64,000 nucleotides of DNA. It comes from Pictodentalium vernedei (Eukaryota > Mollusca > Scaphopoda > Dentaliida > Dentaliidae). A program made the translations under genes and the position numbers. Below the pieces are notes generated by a model. The model searched no databases. It was given only the letters and a program-made list of their open reading frames with translations, and was not told the origin of the DNA. Positions 22,599-34,892 of the stretch are shown one piece after another (the stretch's first letter is position 1; each line of letters begins with the position of its first letter). Location of the stretch: NCBI GenBank assembly GCA_031216915.1, contig CM062297.1, positions 545,932,971 to 545,996,970 of the forward strand. The letters run 5' to 3'.

Positions 22599-22892
22599 GG
22601 GGAGCAAATGGGTGAATCAATGTTGTTATTTGGGGTAGGTTTATGAATAGAGTTATTGATATAAGGCAGAGAGCCCCTACCTTGTTTCTTGGCTGCTTTT
22701 AACGTATTCCGAATCCTTCCTCTGCTCTGCTGCAATTTCTTCCATCCGGGCAGATTGTTGGCTCAGCTGTCTATTTAAGTTCTCCAGCTGCTGATCCTTA
22801 ACTTTGATGGTTTCCTGTAGGGAGTCTATTCTCCTCAGTAGGTGTTGGACATTCTGGGACTCTACGTCTGGCGCAATAATGATAGTATCCAT
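22535..22892 (-). pseudogene. ORF c remnant in right arm
   Basis: The minus-strand copy of the coiled-coil segment starts near 22892 (DTIIIAPDVESQNVQHLLRR). It is deleted internally between two AAAAGC repeats, which removes the Lys-rich linker and shifts the frame. Confidence 0.6.
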
Positions 22893-23103
22893 CGCCAGTT
22901 ATCAAGGAATCGCCACCTCTACCTCCACCTCCAAAGAAGAAGCGTAGGAAACACAAAAACTAGAAAGAATAGCCGAGCTGCCACCAGTCCACGACGAGCA
23001 GTTTATGTACGAGAAACGAAACACCGACATCTATCCACTTATGGGATGCATGTCGCATCCCCAAGTGCAGATTCTTTCTCAGCGGGTAGGGGGGCGTTCA
23101 TAA
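22893..23103 (+). pseudogene. ORF a C-terminal remnant in right arm
   Basis: The plus strand holds only the last ~70 codons of ORF a (from the IANYQGIDTSTS region to the stop near 23102), in disrupted frames. The rest was removed by a deletion of about 830 bp relative to the left arm. Confidence 0.55.
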
Positions 23104-23154
23104 CGATTCGCACCTCTGACTTCAGAGTGTGAAGACCTCGATTAACTAGCCATC

Positions 23155-23570
23155 ATGGAGAATTTGGAGATACCAATCAGACTAAGAAAAGCCATTTCAG
23201 CTCTAGGCGTCTCTTGCCCTATCTCCTGGAATATCAGGAAATAGGCAAGAGCGTCCAGCTGACATTGGAATTTAGAGCTGAAGATCCTGAAAACATCACT
23301 ACACCACCCTCCTCGGGGAGAGGTAGTACCTTTGGTGAGAGGATTCCCTCTCACACTGGTCCTCACCCGAGGAGGTCAGGAGGCCCCGAAGAGAGGAAGA
23401 GAAGGAAGAAGAGCCCGTCCACCAAGCAGGGGGATTCCCCGGAAGTCCAGCGGGTCTTAGCAGAAAAACACAACCCTCCACCTCTAACCACTTCAACTGA
23501 TATAACCACAATATCACCGCCACATCCTCCTCCCCCCAAGAAGAGAAGCAAGAAACACAAACGCCGCTAA
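23155..23570 (+). pseudogene. ORF b truncated copy in right arm
   Basis: Begins MENLEIPIRLRKAISALG, breaks frame near 23230, and later reads DPENITTPPSSGRGSTFGER. It then jumps from SPSTK directly to SPEVQRVLAEKHNPP, so the middle of the protein is deleted. It ends in ...KRSKKHKRR. Confidence 0.6.
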
Positions 23571-23821
23571 CCTTCTCCTTTCCCTCCTTTAACACGATCA
23601 GACATGGTGCAGGACAAAAAGTAAAAGAAATAATATTATACTGCTAACGAGGGTCGAAAGAGGCTTGCCCCACACAGTCCCAGCGCGCCTTCGCGCGCTA
23701 AAACCATAGGATTAAATTAGATTAGGGTAGGGAGCCGCAGATGTCCAGTAAATATACACGAGATCAGATTTTTGTATATAGTGATCGCGATATAAAGAAG
23801 AGCAAACTTGAAGTACATACC

Positions 23822-24040
23822 TTTTTAAACTTGCTTCTGCGTTATATTTGTCATCGTTGAAAGCACAAGCCTTGCAGAAAAAAATCACTACGCTTTCAAT
23901 AAACCACTCTTCCAGTATATCAGCATCTACTGTTTGGGATGCATCGGCGATGGATTCACTTTTCGCAGCCCGAACATTCTATTGAATTTGTGCCACAGCC
24001 GCGACTACAAACACCACATGGGTATTTGACGGGCGTGGGT
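23822..24040 (-). pseudogene. PHD-like zinc finger remnant (right arm)
   Basis: Mirror of 19450-19672. The His-Arg-Arg-Cys codons are intact here, but the Trp of the W-x-H motif is TGA, so each arm carries a different nonsense change. Confidence 0.55.
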
Positions 24041-24325
24041 TTTGGTATCACATATACTTTCGAACACATTTCGGTTCGCAAAATAGTTATCAAGTCAATA
24101 ATAACAAAATACGAATGTTGTATCTTTTTATAAAGACCTAATGTCTATTTATTTTATTGTTTCCAAAAAATCACCTGGACGAATACCATATGGATGAACT
24201 ATCACTGGGGTAATAGTTCACGGCAGGAGTTAATGATTTCTTTTATCCTGCAGTACTGACCAACCTGACATCATTGTCTCGTCACACGCATGTTTTTTAT
24301 TGACATGTTTAAACTAAACTCATAC

Positions 24326-24685
24326 TATTATTATTATTTATTTATTAGTGTTTAAGGTCACATATTTATGCACGATGGCTAATCATGACCGTTACAGTTT
24401 TACGGGTGAAGGAAGCCGGAGTAACCGGAGAGAACCACCGAGCAACGGCGAGCAACTGTCAGCTCCCCAACATACCAACTCCACACAAGCAGGGTGAGCA
24501 TTGGTTGAAGACAAGTGCACCATCGACGTGACGCCTTAGTAGACAACGCCACCGTGCCCCCACGCGGGCAATGGAGATGAAGTGTCTTGCCCAACGGACA
24601 CAACGTGGGTGTCGCAGGTGGGATTCGAACCGAGGACCTCTCGGCTTGCAGCCTGCGCCTCTACCTACTGAGCCACCGCGCTCTC
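24326..24685 (-). mobile_element. Full-length SINE with tRNA(Ala)-like head
   Basis: Read on the minus strand: the head GCGCGGTGGCTCAGTAGGTA (A box) ... CTCGGTTCGAATCCC (B box) has a TGC anticodon-like loop. It is followed by the shared body (TTGTCTACTAAGGCGTCACG, CTTCAACCAATGCTCACC, CTCCGGCTTCCTTCACCC, ATTAGCCATCGTGCATAAAT) and an AATAAATAA tail. A 13-bp target duplication ACTAAACTCATAC flanks it (24313-24325 and 24686-24698). The left arm has the empty site at about 19174-19187, so it inserted after the inverted duplication formed. Confidence 0.93.
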
Positions 24686-25004
24686 ACTAAACTCATACAT
24701 TCAAAGTATAGCATTTTTATTTTCATGACGGGGCGGGAATCACATGGAGAATCCGCTGCTTCTTCAAGAATTTCTTTTTTAATTAATATCACTCAAAAAT
24801 ATAAGCAGTCGCAAATTCTGTAGACCACGAAGAAAGGCAGTATTCTGATATAAATTCGATCCAACGTTGGGTGGTAAAAACGTCCAATCGTTCACTGCTG
24901 AGCAAGCAGAGAAAAGTGCAAATTTTTCCACCTTCACTTAAATAATAGCTCATCAGTATCTAAATTTATCTGATCAAACCGCACCACCTGCATTATATCC
25001 TCTG

Positions 25005-25262
25005 GCCAAATACTTAATCCCAATTGTCCACATAGGGGCGCGTTGACAATATTTGCTAAAGCGTATAATTTGCACGTCGATGCTTTCAAACACTGCTTAC
25101 TGATCGTTTCAAATTAGTAAGCTGGAAAGAAGGTAGTTGCTCGTCGTTGCGCGATGGTTCTCTCCTGGTATTTCGGCTTTCTCCATCCGTGAAACTGTCT
25201 CTCACGATATGACCTTGACAATTGAAAGTTTTATTAAACTCCAACAAATAAACAAACAAAAT
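25005..25262 (+). mobile_element. Old SINE in right arm
   Basis: Mirror partner of 18590-18850, with the body blocks GTTGCTCGTCGTTGCGCGAT and GGCTTTCTCCATCCGTGA and a CAAA-type tail. Present in both arms, hence older than the duplication. Confidence 0.7.
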
Positions 25263-27381
25263 CCGACCAAACAAAGATCTGGTACCTTCGTCCACGTGTA
25301 AAAATATTCCAGGACATTCAAGCTCAACGTTTTCTAGACGATGGGGTACCGCGCACTGCGTGTGTATACAAAGGTGTGTGCAGAATGGTATAGGACTTTT
25401 CGTTGGGCACCAACGTTTCGTCAGAGAGACTTGCGCAGTAATAATATGCCTAATACTTTGGTCAGCCGCTGATTTATGCCTCGGTCCTCTGGTGAGGAAG
25501 CCTACATCATTCACGTCCTCCACCAGGCATCCCCCCCCCTCCCCTCATTGTGCTCCTAACCTCTCAGCATTCAGACACATACTGTTTTATCATATCCCTC
25601 ATTCTGGGTTTCTGCATCTCCCAAACTAAAATGTCGACTCTTTCTCTCATGTGCTCCCTCGTCCATCTATCTATTGTGTTTCCATCCCATTCTTCCAATA
25701 GTTTCTCAAGGAAACCCCCACCTCTGCTCCATTGGCTTTGATCTCAGTTTAAACAACAAAGATCCCCAAAATGATCCATTAAATTAAGGTTGAAAATGAA
25801 GTTTGGAACAGGACACAAATAGATTACATTAAAACAAAGGGCGACGTGTTTATGTTGATTCTTTTAAAGCTATAATACCGGCAACTCACAACTTCCCAGC
25901 GAGAACCCTGGAAGTGAACAGCATTTGTTTACTGAAATAAACCATGTTCTGTTTTACTGGTAAAATAAGACCCTATTACCAATGCCTGGGGTGGAAGTCC
26001 TCTAAAATGGCCGGCATAGGCGTAAAAGATTAGCTGAACTTGACTTCACACCCGAGCTGGTTGCGTTCACAGTGAACCATAGCGGCACAAAATCGACCTT
26101 AAACATTTATAAACAATAAATAACATACAACCAGGGACAGGTCCAGAGCCGATTTGATACCTGTTACAGGTGTGGATGCACAAATTCTGGAGCCTGGATG
26201 TCCCCAAATTCCTGAGGGAAAATATCATTAAACTATGATTATCTTGAGTATTCAACAACTGTTTCTGAAATTCGGTGTAATTCAATACATATGCCAGTGA
26301 CAGAAAGCTGTTCAAATGCATTTAATGTCAATTATGATCTAATCATTTTAACGTCCGACGTCGATTGAACAAAGGTGTCCCCAAAATATAGCTGGATCTT
26401 TTCCTGTATACAACTGTATTTAATAAACTTCCATACAGTGTACAAAGACTTTTCCCTACAAATTGAATTTTCGGAGAGGAAACATCGGTCCCGTCTTCAG
26501 GCCTACAACTAGGATCGGCCTTCGGGGGGGGGGGGGGGAGGGGGGCGTGAGCCATGTACAGGGGACCAACAATACAACTCAGACATAATCCCCTCCTTTT
26601 AATTTTTGAGGCGGATATAACTCCCCCACCACCCCACCCCTATCTATTTACCAATTACAATACACGAAACTAATATATCAGTGGCAACTGAATGTCATTT
26701 ACTAATTTGTAGAGCACAGGTGGGATTTGACTGCTCTGAGTTAATGCACTTGTTAATAGATGCAAATTGACAAATATTGTCTAAAACTTTTCGGGGGGTT
26801 CTAGGGGGGGGGGACGCCGCTCCCTCACCCCCCCCCCCCCATCCCCTGGGGTTGCAAGCCTGCCCGTCTCTTGTTAAAAATCATACTGCACAGGTATTTT
26901 GAAGGTAATTCCGGGTAATTCTGAGTAATTCCGGTGTTTAGGAGGACCGGTGGTGACCAATGAAGAGTTTCAACAAAAACGCGACAGAGCCAAATTGCGA
27001 CAAACTGCAAGACAAACTGTCGTGTTGTTGCTTTGTCGCGTTTTTCTCAGTGCATTCTCATTTAAAAACTTTTCAAAAACGCGGCAACACGACAGAGCGA
27101 CAGACTGTCGCTTTTGATTTCAGAATAATTCTTTAACGCGTAAAAGACAAGGGAACTGGAGTGACTTTATCAAATATCATCTACTGCCCACGACTCACAG
27201 GCTAACATGTGTTTCTGGTCAACTATCGTCTGTCTGTTTGGGCAGACGACACTTTGACTGGACACATCTGCCCTGATTCAGTTATAACTCTTCTTGCTCA
27301 TCTTTATTCGGACTGTCGATGCCAGACCATTTGCTGTTTTACATAACGGGCGAATTGACTCGACTTCAGGTTTTTTGGGTG

Positions 27382-27630
27382 TTAACCCTTTCAACCCGGT
27401 GTGTATAAATTTTTGCGTGAAGAAAAAAATAGTAGTGGTCGCGCAGACGATATAAAGAGCAAAAAATAAATAGAAGCGAGGCTCGGTGATAATTTAATCC
27501 AGCAGCTCAACAGAGCTGCTGGATTAAATTCTCACTGAACCTCCCAACAAATCAAGATGGTTTTTTATTTCTCCGTTGACAGTATTGACTGAAATGATAC
27601 TTTCCATGGCGCGAGTGTTGAGAGGGTTAA
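27382..27630. mobile_element. TTAA MITE, family C
   Basis: 249 bp bounded by TTAA on both sides with ends CCCTTTCAACCCGGTGTG and GCGCGAGTGTTGAGAGGG. It contains an internal palindrome AATTTAATCCAGCAGCTC / GAGCTGCTGGATTAAATT. The interior is unrelated to families A and B. A piggyBac-type origin is likely from the TTAA and CCC start. Confidence 0.75.
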
Positions 27631-28429
27631 TATATTTTGCTATTTTTCACTGCAGTCTCAGAATTATCCGGTCATCCATCACGGATACAAATCAGATTTG
27701 GCGAGTTTTCCCCACATCAGTAAGTTGTTATCCAGACAACCAGATTTATTTCTAATAGTGCATCTTATTACCTTTAGCTTGGGCCACCTTACAATATAGT
27801 ATGAATCAAATCTTTATAACCTCCATATATGCATAAAACAATAATAATTATTTTTAACTTATCAAGTGTTCAGGTGATTTTCGTTAAATCATGTCACAAG
27901 GCCATCTGTTTCGTTTTGATGCATCTTTCACACGAACCGGTTGTCACAATCCAATGGGCGACAATTCCATTTGTAAGACGAGGTGTCCCATCATCTCTAT
28001 GGCCCTGACCTCAATAACATAAAAGTGACGGAGAAATCTGTCTTCCTTGAGGCTTTTCGGGATAGTATAAAACAGTTGATGATCTTGCCAGATACAAGCT
28101 AACAATAAACGATACCAGAAGATTATGTCTAAAACTATGCGAGCAACTGACCATGGCCCCACGACTGCGGATGCCTCCCCTGTACACCCTGGAGTTCTCA
28201 TGAGACACTACCCCTGGACAGGGCTTACTCAACAATGACAATTTAATACACCTCCTTGCCTTTCAAAACTTCGAAAATTAAGGGTATTTAATATTATTCC
28301 CCACGCGTACCGGGCTTGACCAGTAGAGGTTCCACATCACCGTTTATTGCTCAGCTCACCATAGATTGCGCGCAGCTGACTGCCAATCCTCCGTGCTTGT
28401 GGACAACAATGGCATTCCTGTCCAAACAT
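27631..28429. other. Unassigned sequence
   Basis: Nothing recognised; the ORFs on the minus strand at 27944-28241 overlap in two frames without domain features. Confidence 0.5.
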
Positions 28430-28580
28430 TATAAGTTATTATGTTTGTTGACAAGGGACATGGTCTCACGTTCCCTGCATGAAATTTATATTCAACCGAG
28501 GCGTCAGCCGAGGTTGAATATATGTTTCATGCAGGGAACGTGAGACCATGTCCCCTGTCAACAAACATAATAACGTATAT
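28430..28580. repeat. Long near-perfect palindrome
   Basis: Arms of about 70 bp pair around 28506: TTATTATGTTTGTTGACA, GGGACATGGTCTCACGTTCC and TATTCAACCGAGG are each mirrored, with a short GCGTCA loop flanked by CCGAGG. No coding content. Confidence 0.9.
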
Positions 28581-31500
28581 GTCCCGTTCTTACACAAGTA
28601 AAATTGAATTGAAAAAAGTCTTTATTCAATGTTTGCGTACGCTATCAACGGGGCGAGATGCTCTCGATTCGTTTCAGTTTATGTTACAGTAAATTAATGA
28701 AAAGCGACCTTATAATCTAATAGTTTTCATAAATAATTATCCATGTTTACATAACTAATCTTTTTATACGTAATAGCGGTACTTTTGTGTCTATTTTACT
28801 TCAGTTAAATGTATTTGTCTCAGTTGATTTCAAGTGAAAAAAGACATTGCGATGAACCGTTGCTCATGGCAACGAGACGCTTTCCTTGATAGTGGACATA
28901 AGAATCGCTGACAGTAGACAAATGCGGGTATCGGGACATATTGATATTCACAGTGCCGATCTATAACGACTTTAGGTTACTCCAGGGGCTACTCCATGTT
29001 TACGCAACCTTCAGCTCACTACAAATAACAGCAAAATGGTGACCGACCTGTTACTTTGGCTACAAACGTTCAAACATCAGTGCCGCTGCATTCTGGACAG
29101 ATATCACGAATTCACAATACACCAAGTCAACTGCAGATACACGTGAAGATATCTCCTACATGATTTCTACATGGAATGTACACAGATTCAAGATCGGACA
29201 TTAACCCATATCTGAATGTTATACCTCCCTCAAGATTTCATACCAAACACCTGTCCATCCACACATAGTCGGGCTCTATTTCGCTTCCCTACGTCACACC
29301 CAGTGTTCAGGAGCTACCACCCTCTGTACAATCGAACCAAGGTCTACGAATTACCAACATCATGCTCGCAACTTCATTTGAGAATTACAAGGATCGGTTG
29401 TAGGTCTACCTCTAGAGTTTCATCCGTGGCACCTCATGGATATCATCTCATCAGCGAGGAGCCACGTTTACAAACACGTTTGCCTCAGTCGTTGGGTAAT
29501 GTCAGGCCAATCAACAGAAAAAACAACAATGACTCTGCTTGTTCACCCTTTCCGGTGATACAGAATCATGCTTGGTTACATGATCATGGAATCACCTTCC
29601 GCGTAGAAACAACAAGCGTAGACCATGTTACAAAAGACAAATATCGAGACGTGCAATACAATGACCGTAGGAACGTCATCACAACCATACTACTTTGGCT
29701 CATACGACTGACAAGCCTATAGCCAAACATTCCACTCAAACAATCAGTTTCCACGAAAAAAAAGTTTTACGAGGTAATCAATTGAAGTTTACACCAACAC
29801 CCACCAAACCAAGAAACTTCTCTATGAAGATATCCAGTTCCTTCAAATAGTAAACGACAAGCGGTATCACTCTATTAATACGAATGGCTTAGCTCATTTA
29901 GCCTGGAGCGACATACCTGCAAACCCACCAGAGACAGCACGGGTCATTCTCAGCTGGAGCAGCCAGCTTGCTAGGCCATTGCACAAACATAACATCCACA
30001 CACAAAATATCCCTTTCCTACAAGGGCAACTCACCTTCTGGACTGCAGCAGAAATTACAGCTCTTTCGTCCAGATAGCATAGCTCTTTCAAAGTAGAGAC
30101 TCAAAACCTACTAGGACTTCAGGCAGTATGATTTTTACCACCAGAAACCACATGCCTGCTACCCCGCCGTAGGCACCTTGTCTCTTTTCTCTAGGCCACC
30201 ACTTCGGACGATTCTAGACATGGACAAGAAATGAATGGAAGAGAATGGCTGGATGCCGTCCATTGTCCACCCCGTGTCTACACCAACTTGTCTGATAATG
30301 GGAACACTATTTTCATAAACGCATCGTATTGAACACAATGTCCCACAGCTACTAGTCCTTGGGCTACCAGTTCCTTAGCGAATACCAATAATTGTCCAGT
30401 TACATTTTGTCAGTGATTTGAAAGCATATGCCATTAAATGCGATGCGTTCCATTCGTCTGCTCGGCGCAAACGTATCACATTGCACTGAAAACAGAACAA
30501 CTTCTAACCCTTGGACCACCAGGTCCCAGAGAGTACTCCAACAGCTCTCAATACAATCACCTTCAGTTGGGGTTTGCAACGCACAAGCAAGTAGCGATGG
30601 GTTTCATTCCAATGACCACAAACCGATATGCTTACAAGTTTGTATTGACCTTTGGGCCCCTGGGCCCTACTTTAAGATTTCCAACGAATGAATTAAATTT
30701 TGAGAACACAAGACTCCTGCACAGAGTCTACCCACAAAACAGCACCCCTGTTCTTATAACAGGGAATTAATCATTTAACCATCGCATTTCACTCGTGGCA
30801 GAATTGTCGCTATAACAGCATCACTCCTTTTTAACTATCGCATCTCATCCCAGGCCGGATTGTCTCTACGATCTCATCCCCTCCTGACAGTGTGCAATCC
30901 TTTTTATTCATACGTCAACATCCAGTTGGTTTACCATCGAGTTGCAGGCTGATATTAATTACCCAGTTCATTGTACCACTACACTGCAAGCTGATAATAC
31001 TTAATTTTATATAATTACTGACGCTACTATTAACGCCTTTCATGCTGTTGGCGGATATTCCTACCAAGGACAGAATTTCGTTTGCCAATGAATAAGTATA
31101 ATTTGGGCACATTTAAGTATTTTTCATCAAAAGTATTTTTCACAGCAGCCATGACCAGGGTTGATGAAAAATATCTTTAAAAATAGTGTGTGGGTTCAGG
31201 CTTAAAGGTCATACAGAAACCAGGCAATCATTCTGACCTGTTTCCTACAGGATTCCCATGCCAGAAGCATTTCGGTGAGCAACGTTGTCCTAATGTCCAC
31301 CTCGTATATAACTCTTTTTATTATTTGATAGCCTGTGAATTATCGCAAATCATCTAAATGATATTTTTCGATATCCATATAATAACAAGGAATATCCCTC
31401 AGTAGCTTTCTAAATGACGTCACGCTTCGGGGCATCACTTCACCTTCTATACTGTTACAAGCGATTCGGTGCCGCATTTACCAGCAGCGCTAGAAGTTCT

Positions 31501-31959
31501 TGCTATTCCAAGCCGTTCTGGTGATTCTATGTCTGAAAAAGGAGACGTGTAATGATAATAAAATAATAAAAATTAGATGTATAGAAAGTGACTCCAAGAG
31601 TGACATTGAGGCTTGAACTGGTTAGCTTTTCCGAAAAAACTTTGTTGATCGATTCGCCCAGGAAGTTGTTTTTTGGATGAGTCGGCGCACTCAAATTCCT
31701 TGTTATAAATTGACATTTAAAATGTTCTAAAATTAACACTAATGAAAAATATGAACATTTGTAGTATTATAATTATTAAATTTCATCTGTGAGTTGAACA
31801 ATTAGTTGGGTAAATTATGGTGGGACAGTAGGACTATTTTTTATGTTTTAGTGATTTGGCCATTACAGATTTGAAAGGACGATCAGCTGATCTTTGTAAT
31901 TGTTTTGAAACGTACGTGTTCGCAGTCGAATTTGGTTAAATACTGCGCAGTAAAATGTC
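28581..31959. other. Low-repeat unassigned stretch
   Basis: No certain gene. The plus strand at about 29880-30770 has weakly protein-like runs with several stops, including LAWSDIPANPPE near 29892 and two LTxGPxGP segments near 30500 and 30650. I could not match it to a family. It may be a very old coding remnant or chance. Confidence 0.35.
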
Positions 31960-32020
31960 AAGTACCATAAGAAAATCTACGCTATTTTCGTGAATGTCAC
32001 TAAAATAGCGTAGATATCCT
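31960..32020. repeat. Short palindrome
   Basis: ATCTACGCTATTTT is mirrored by AAAATAGCGTAGAT across a 13-nt loop. Confidence 0.8.
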
Positions 32021-33072
32021 CTATGTATTAAGTGCTTTAAAACTGTTCTATAAGTACTTGGCTTTAAGACTAAAATAAATATGTCTAACATGATAACAGA
32101 TGTGTGAAGTAGATTTTAACTTTCTAATCTGTTTGTTATCTCTTTAACATAAATTTTAACCTCCAATTTTTTTGAAAACCCGGAAGGAATGGTGTTTTAA
32201 TGTTATTTTATTTTTAATTGGTCATTTTTCAATAACAAAAATATCTGTGCATTTTCACTTCTTTTAGTAAAGTTAACACACATTTTTTCATTGCATTTTC
32301 AATTTGTGTTGGCCATCTTGGACTTTCGAACATCTTGAAAAATAGCAACTAGGCTAATATAAAATAAAACCACAAAAAGAGTATGCATGCGAAATTGGGT
32401 GCTTCTGTCCTCCAAGTAACGGTTTTTCTGTTAAGCCACCCAATACTGTAAGGTCCTATGGACGCCCAATTTATATAGGTTCCGCGGAACTCTACACTGA
32501 GTATTATTGTGAGAAGAACAGATCTGTTGGATTAGCAATTTCGTCACATATAACCTGATCAACAACTGCCACATTTGTCCGGAAACCATAATATACTGAT
32601 GACACAAACTAATTAACTGCATCTAAAATATGTCCTGGTTACCAAATCAAAGCATATCCGTTACCATAACACAAGAATGATATTGAACTGGAAAAAATGA
32701 AACCACTCATATTGCTTTCTTCTCTCCGTTGCCTTAGCTGTTGACAATAACTCCTGTTTACGATAACGTGACACATTTCCAATCATATTTAACATACACA
32801 ATTCATCACAGCATTGGAAACTGTTCAACTTTATGAATCTTATTCCTCCGTTGACTCTTTCAGTTCTGTTTTCAATTTTTATGAATGATATTGCTGACAG
32901 TAATGTCCATTCGTAAATTTATTTTGAATTTTGGGGAAGGATTAGCAATAATTTAATCATATACCACCCGTGTGTGTGGGTGTGTGTGTGTGGGAGGGGG
33001 GGGGGGATGCTGTATAGGATTAAATATCATTGATCCGACTCACCCATTTAACATTCAGTGTACTTCCGAAAA
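32021..33072. other. AT-rich unassigned sequence
   Basis: Nothing recognised; a short GTGTG/poly-G patch at about 32970-33006. Confidence 0.5.
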
Positions 33073-33135
<63 letters not shown>

Positions 33136-33472
33136 ACAAACTGGGGGCGCTAAACATTTCTATACGAGAAATATGTATTATGTGGTGAAGATTGACTGCC
33201 AATTACCCGGAGAGAACCATCTCCCAGCGGCGAAAAACTGTCGGACTGTCTAATTTAATAACTTCACACAAGCAGGGTAAGCATTGGTTGACATCATGAG
33301 TATCGACGACGTACAGTACGCCTTAGTACAGTGCGCCATTGCGCTGCCCCTTGGGCGTTTGGGATTAAGCAACTTGCCGATGTACACACAGCAGATGACA
33401 TAGGTCAGAATCGAATTTACGACCTTTCGGTCTGGAGTCCAATTCTCTAACCAATAGACCCTGCGTTCCTAT
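33073..33472 (-). mobile_element. SINE with tRNA-like head and (AAAT)n tail
   Basis: On the minus strand the head is GGTCTATTGGTTAGAGAATT (A box region) ... GGTCGTAAATTCGATTCTG (B box, diverged), with a CTCCAGA loop suggesting a tRNA(Trp)-like origin. The shared body follows (AAGGCGTACTGTACGTCG, CAACCAATGCTTACCCTGC). A TTTA-rich tail of about 64 bp lies at 33073-33136 after about 55 bp of less similar sequence. Confidence 0.8.
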
Positions 33473-33596
33473 GCTTGTCCAGTTACCCACTTCAGCCACT
33501 GTAAATTTTTAATCTCGGCTTTGAGGTGCGGAGTCTGTCGGTATTGGCGTTGCGGCATTGATACATAGATTCCGTTTATCGCGAATCATGGTGTGT

Positions 33597-34010
33597 TACA
33601 ACCCACTTTGTAATAAAAGTTGCAAAATGTAATAATTATTACAAAATGCACCTACATGGACTCGAAGAACGTTCCAAAATGTAATAAACTTTTTTTTTCA
33701 AACGCGCAATCGAAAACTAATTCATGTTATTATACAAATATTAATATAAATTTGTGTCTCTATGATTCTACGACTGTCTTGGGGTATATTATGTGCATTT
33801 CTACGCGTATTTGAGCGGGTTCGTAGATTTTCGGACTTTTAAAAAAATACAGCTCCATGGACAGGAAAATCGTTGCAAAATGTAAAAAATGTTACAAAAT
33901 GCAACTACATGGACTGGAAAAAACGTTGCAAAATGTAATAATTGTTACAAAATGCAACGAAATGGACTCGACAAGAGTTGCATTATGTTATAAACTTTTT
34001 TTTCAATGGA
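33597..34010 (+). repeat. Minisatellite-bearing repeat, inverted partner at 42118-42530
   Basis: Contains copies of a unit of about 50 bp with TTGCAAAATGTAATAATT, ATTACAAAATGCAACTACA and TGGACTGG. Unique segments ACAAATATTAATATAAATTT and CTACGACTGTCTTGGGGTAT are also found inverted at 42118-42530. The ORF at 33857-34102 is an artefact of the repeat units. Confidence 0.85.
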
Positions 34011-34550
34011 ATTATCAGAAAAGTTTTAATCTGATTAATTCACTTGCATATACCTGCACCATGTGTCAATCGGCAATATATACCCTCCATTACCGTCTTT
34101 GATTTTGCAAATCTTTATTTTTCTGCTACTGGAAGTATAAAGTTGCTGAAAAGACACCGAGATTCTTGCATAATTAGCGGATTATTCTCGTCCATTGCGA
34201 AAATACACGCTGACCATATTGATATTTCTACATGTGAATACATTCACCATAGGGATGCACTGCAAGGTGGACTAGTCTGTAATACTTTGTTGATGCAATA
34301 TTCAACACCCCACCCTCCGCCATTCGACCAGTGTTGAGAATCTGACATTTTTAACCAATTAACCACCAGAGTTTACCGGACAATAACCGATTAACCACAA
34401 CAGCAAATTACCACCAGACATTGTAGGTCTGCGATTTACAGAAGTGCCACTCTTTAAGAGTACAAATCGCATACCAGCATGTTCAGCGTCTGCTGGATGC
34501 AGTGCTTTGCTATAGGTGTATTGCTTTTATACTAGTATTTATCTCACTGT
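34011..34550. other. Unassigned sequence
   Basis: Nothing recognised. Confidence 0.5.
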
Positions 34551-34892
34551 TATTTATTTATTGGGTTTTGTGACACTTTCAACAGCCAGGGTCATATCGT
34601 GTCGGGTAGTGTAACAGGTGGAGGAAGCCGGAGTACAGGGATAGATCAACCGAACAGCGGCGAGTAACTGTCAGACTCTGCAACGTACTAACCTGAGTTA
34701 GCATTGGTTGCGAGGGTGTGTGCCATTGGCGTGTCATATGTCTTAGCACACTTTGCCACAGTGTTCCCACATAAGTAATCGGGATTAAGTGTCTTGTTCA
34801 ATGAAACAGCGTGTGTGACACGGACTCGGCTCGAACCTGCGACCCCTCGGTCTCAAGTTTGACAATGTAGTCCATGTGCCATCGCACTCCCC
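34551..34892 (-). mobile_element. SINE with tRNA-like head, old copy
   Basis: The minus-strand head has GATGGCACATGGACTACATT and a B box GGTCGCAGGTTCGAGCC. The body keeps CTTAATCCCGATTACTTATG, CAACCAATGCTAACTCAG and CTCCGGCTTCCTCCACC. A short AATAAATAA tail lies at the plus-strand left end. Confidence 0.8.

Larger units (their letters stand above)
22535..27112 (-). repeat. Right arm of the 11.3 kb inverted duplication
   Basis: Inverted, shortened copy of the left arm. Relative to the left it lacks about 70 bp of ORF c (junction near 22700), about 830 bp of ORF a (junction near 22890), a mid part of ORF b (near 23430) and the Helitron. It has gained a SINE (24326-24685) and about 270 bp near 26590-26870 that includes poly-G and poly-C runs. 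The arm ends at GACAGACTGTCGCT (27112). Confidence 0.93.

Noticed and set aside
24620-24685. tRNA(Ala) gene
   Set aside because: It is the head of a SINE with body, tail and target duplication.
34044-34337. 97-codon plus-strand frame
   Set aside because: No protein-like pattern and no homologous motif; probably chance.
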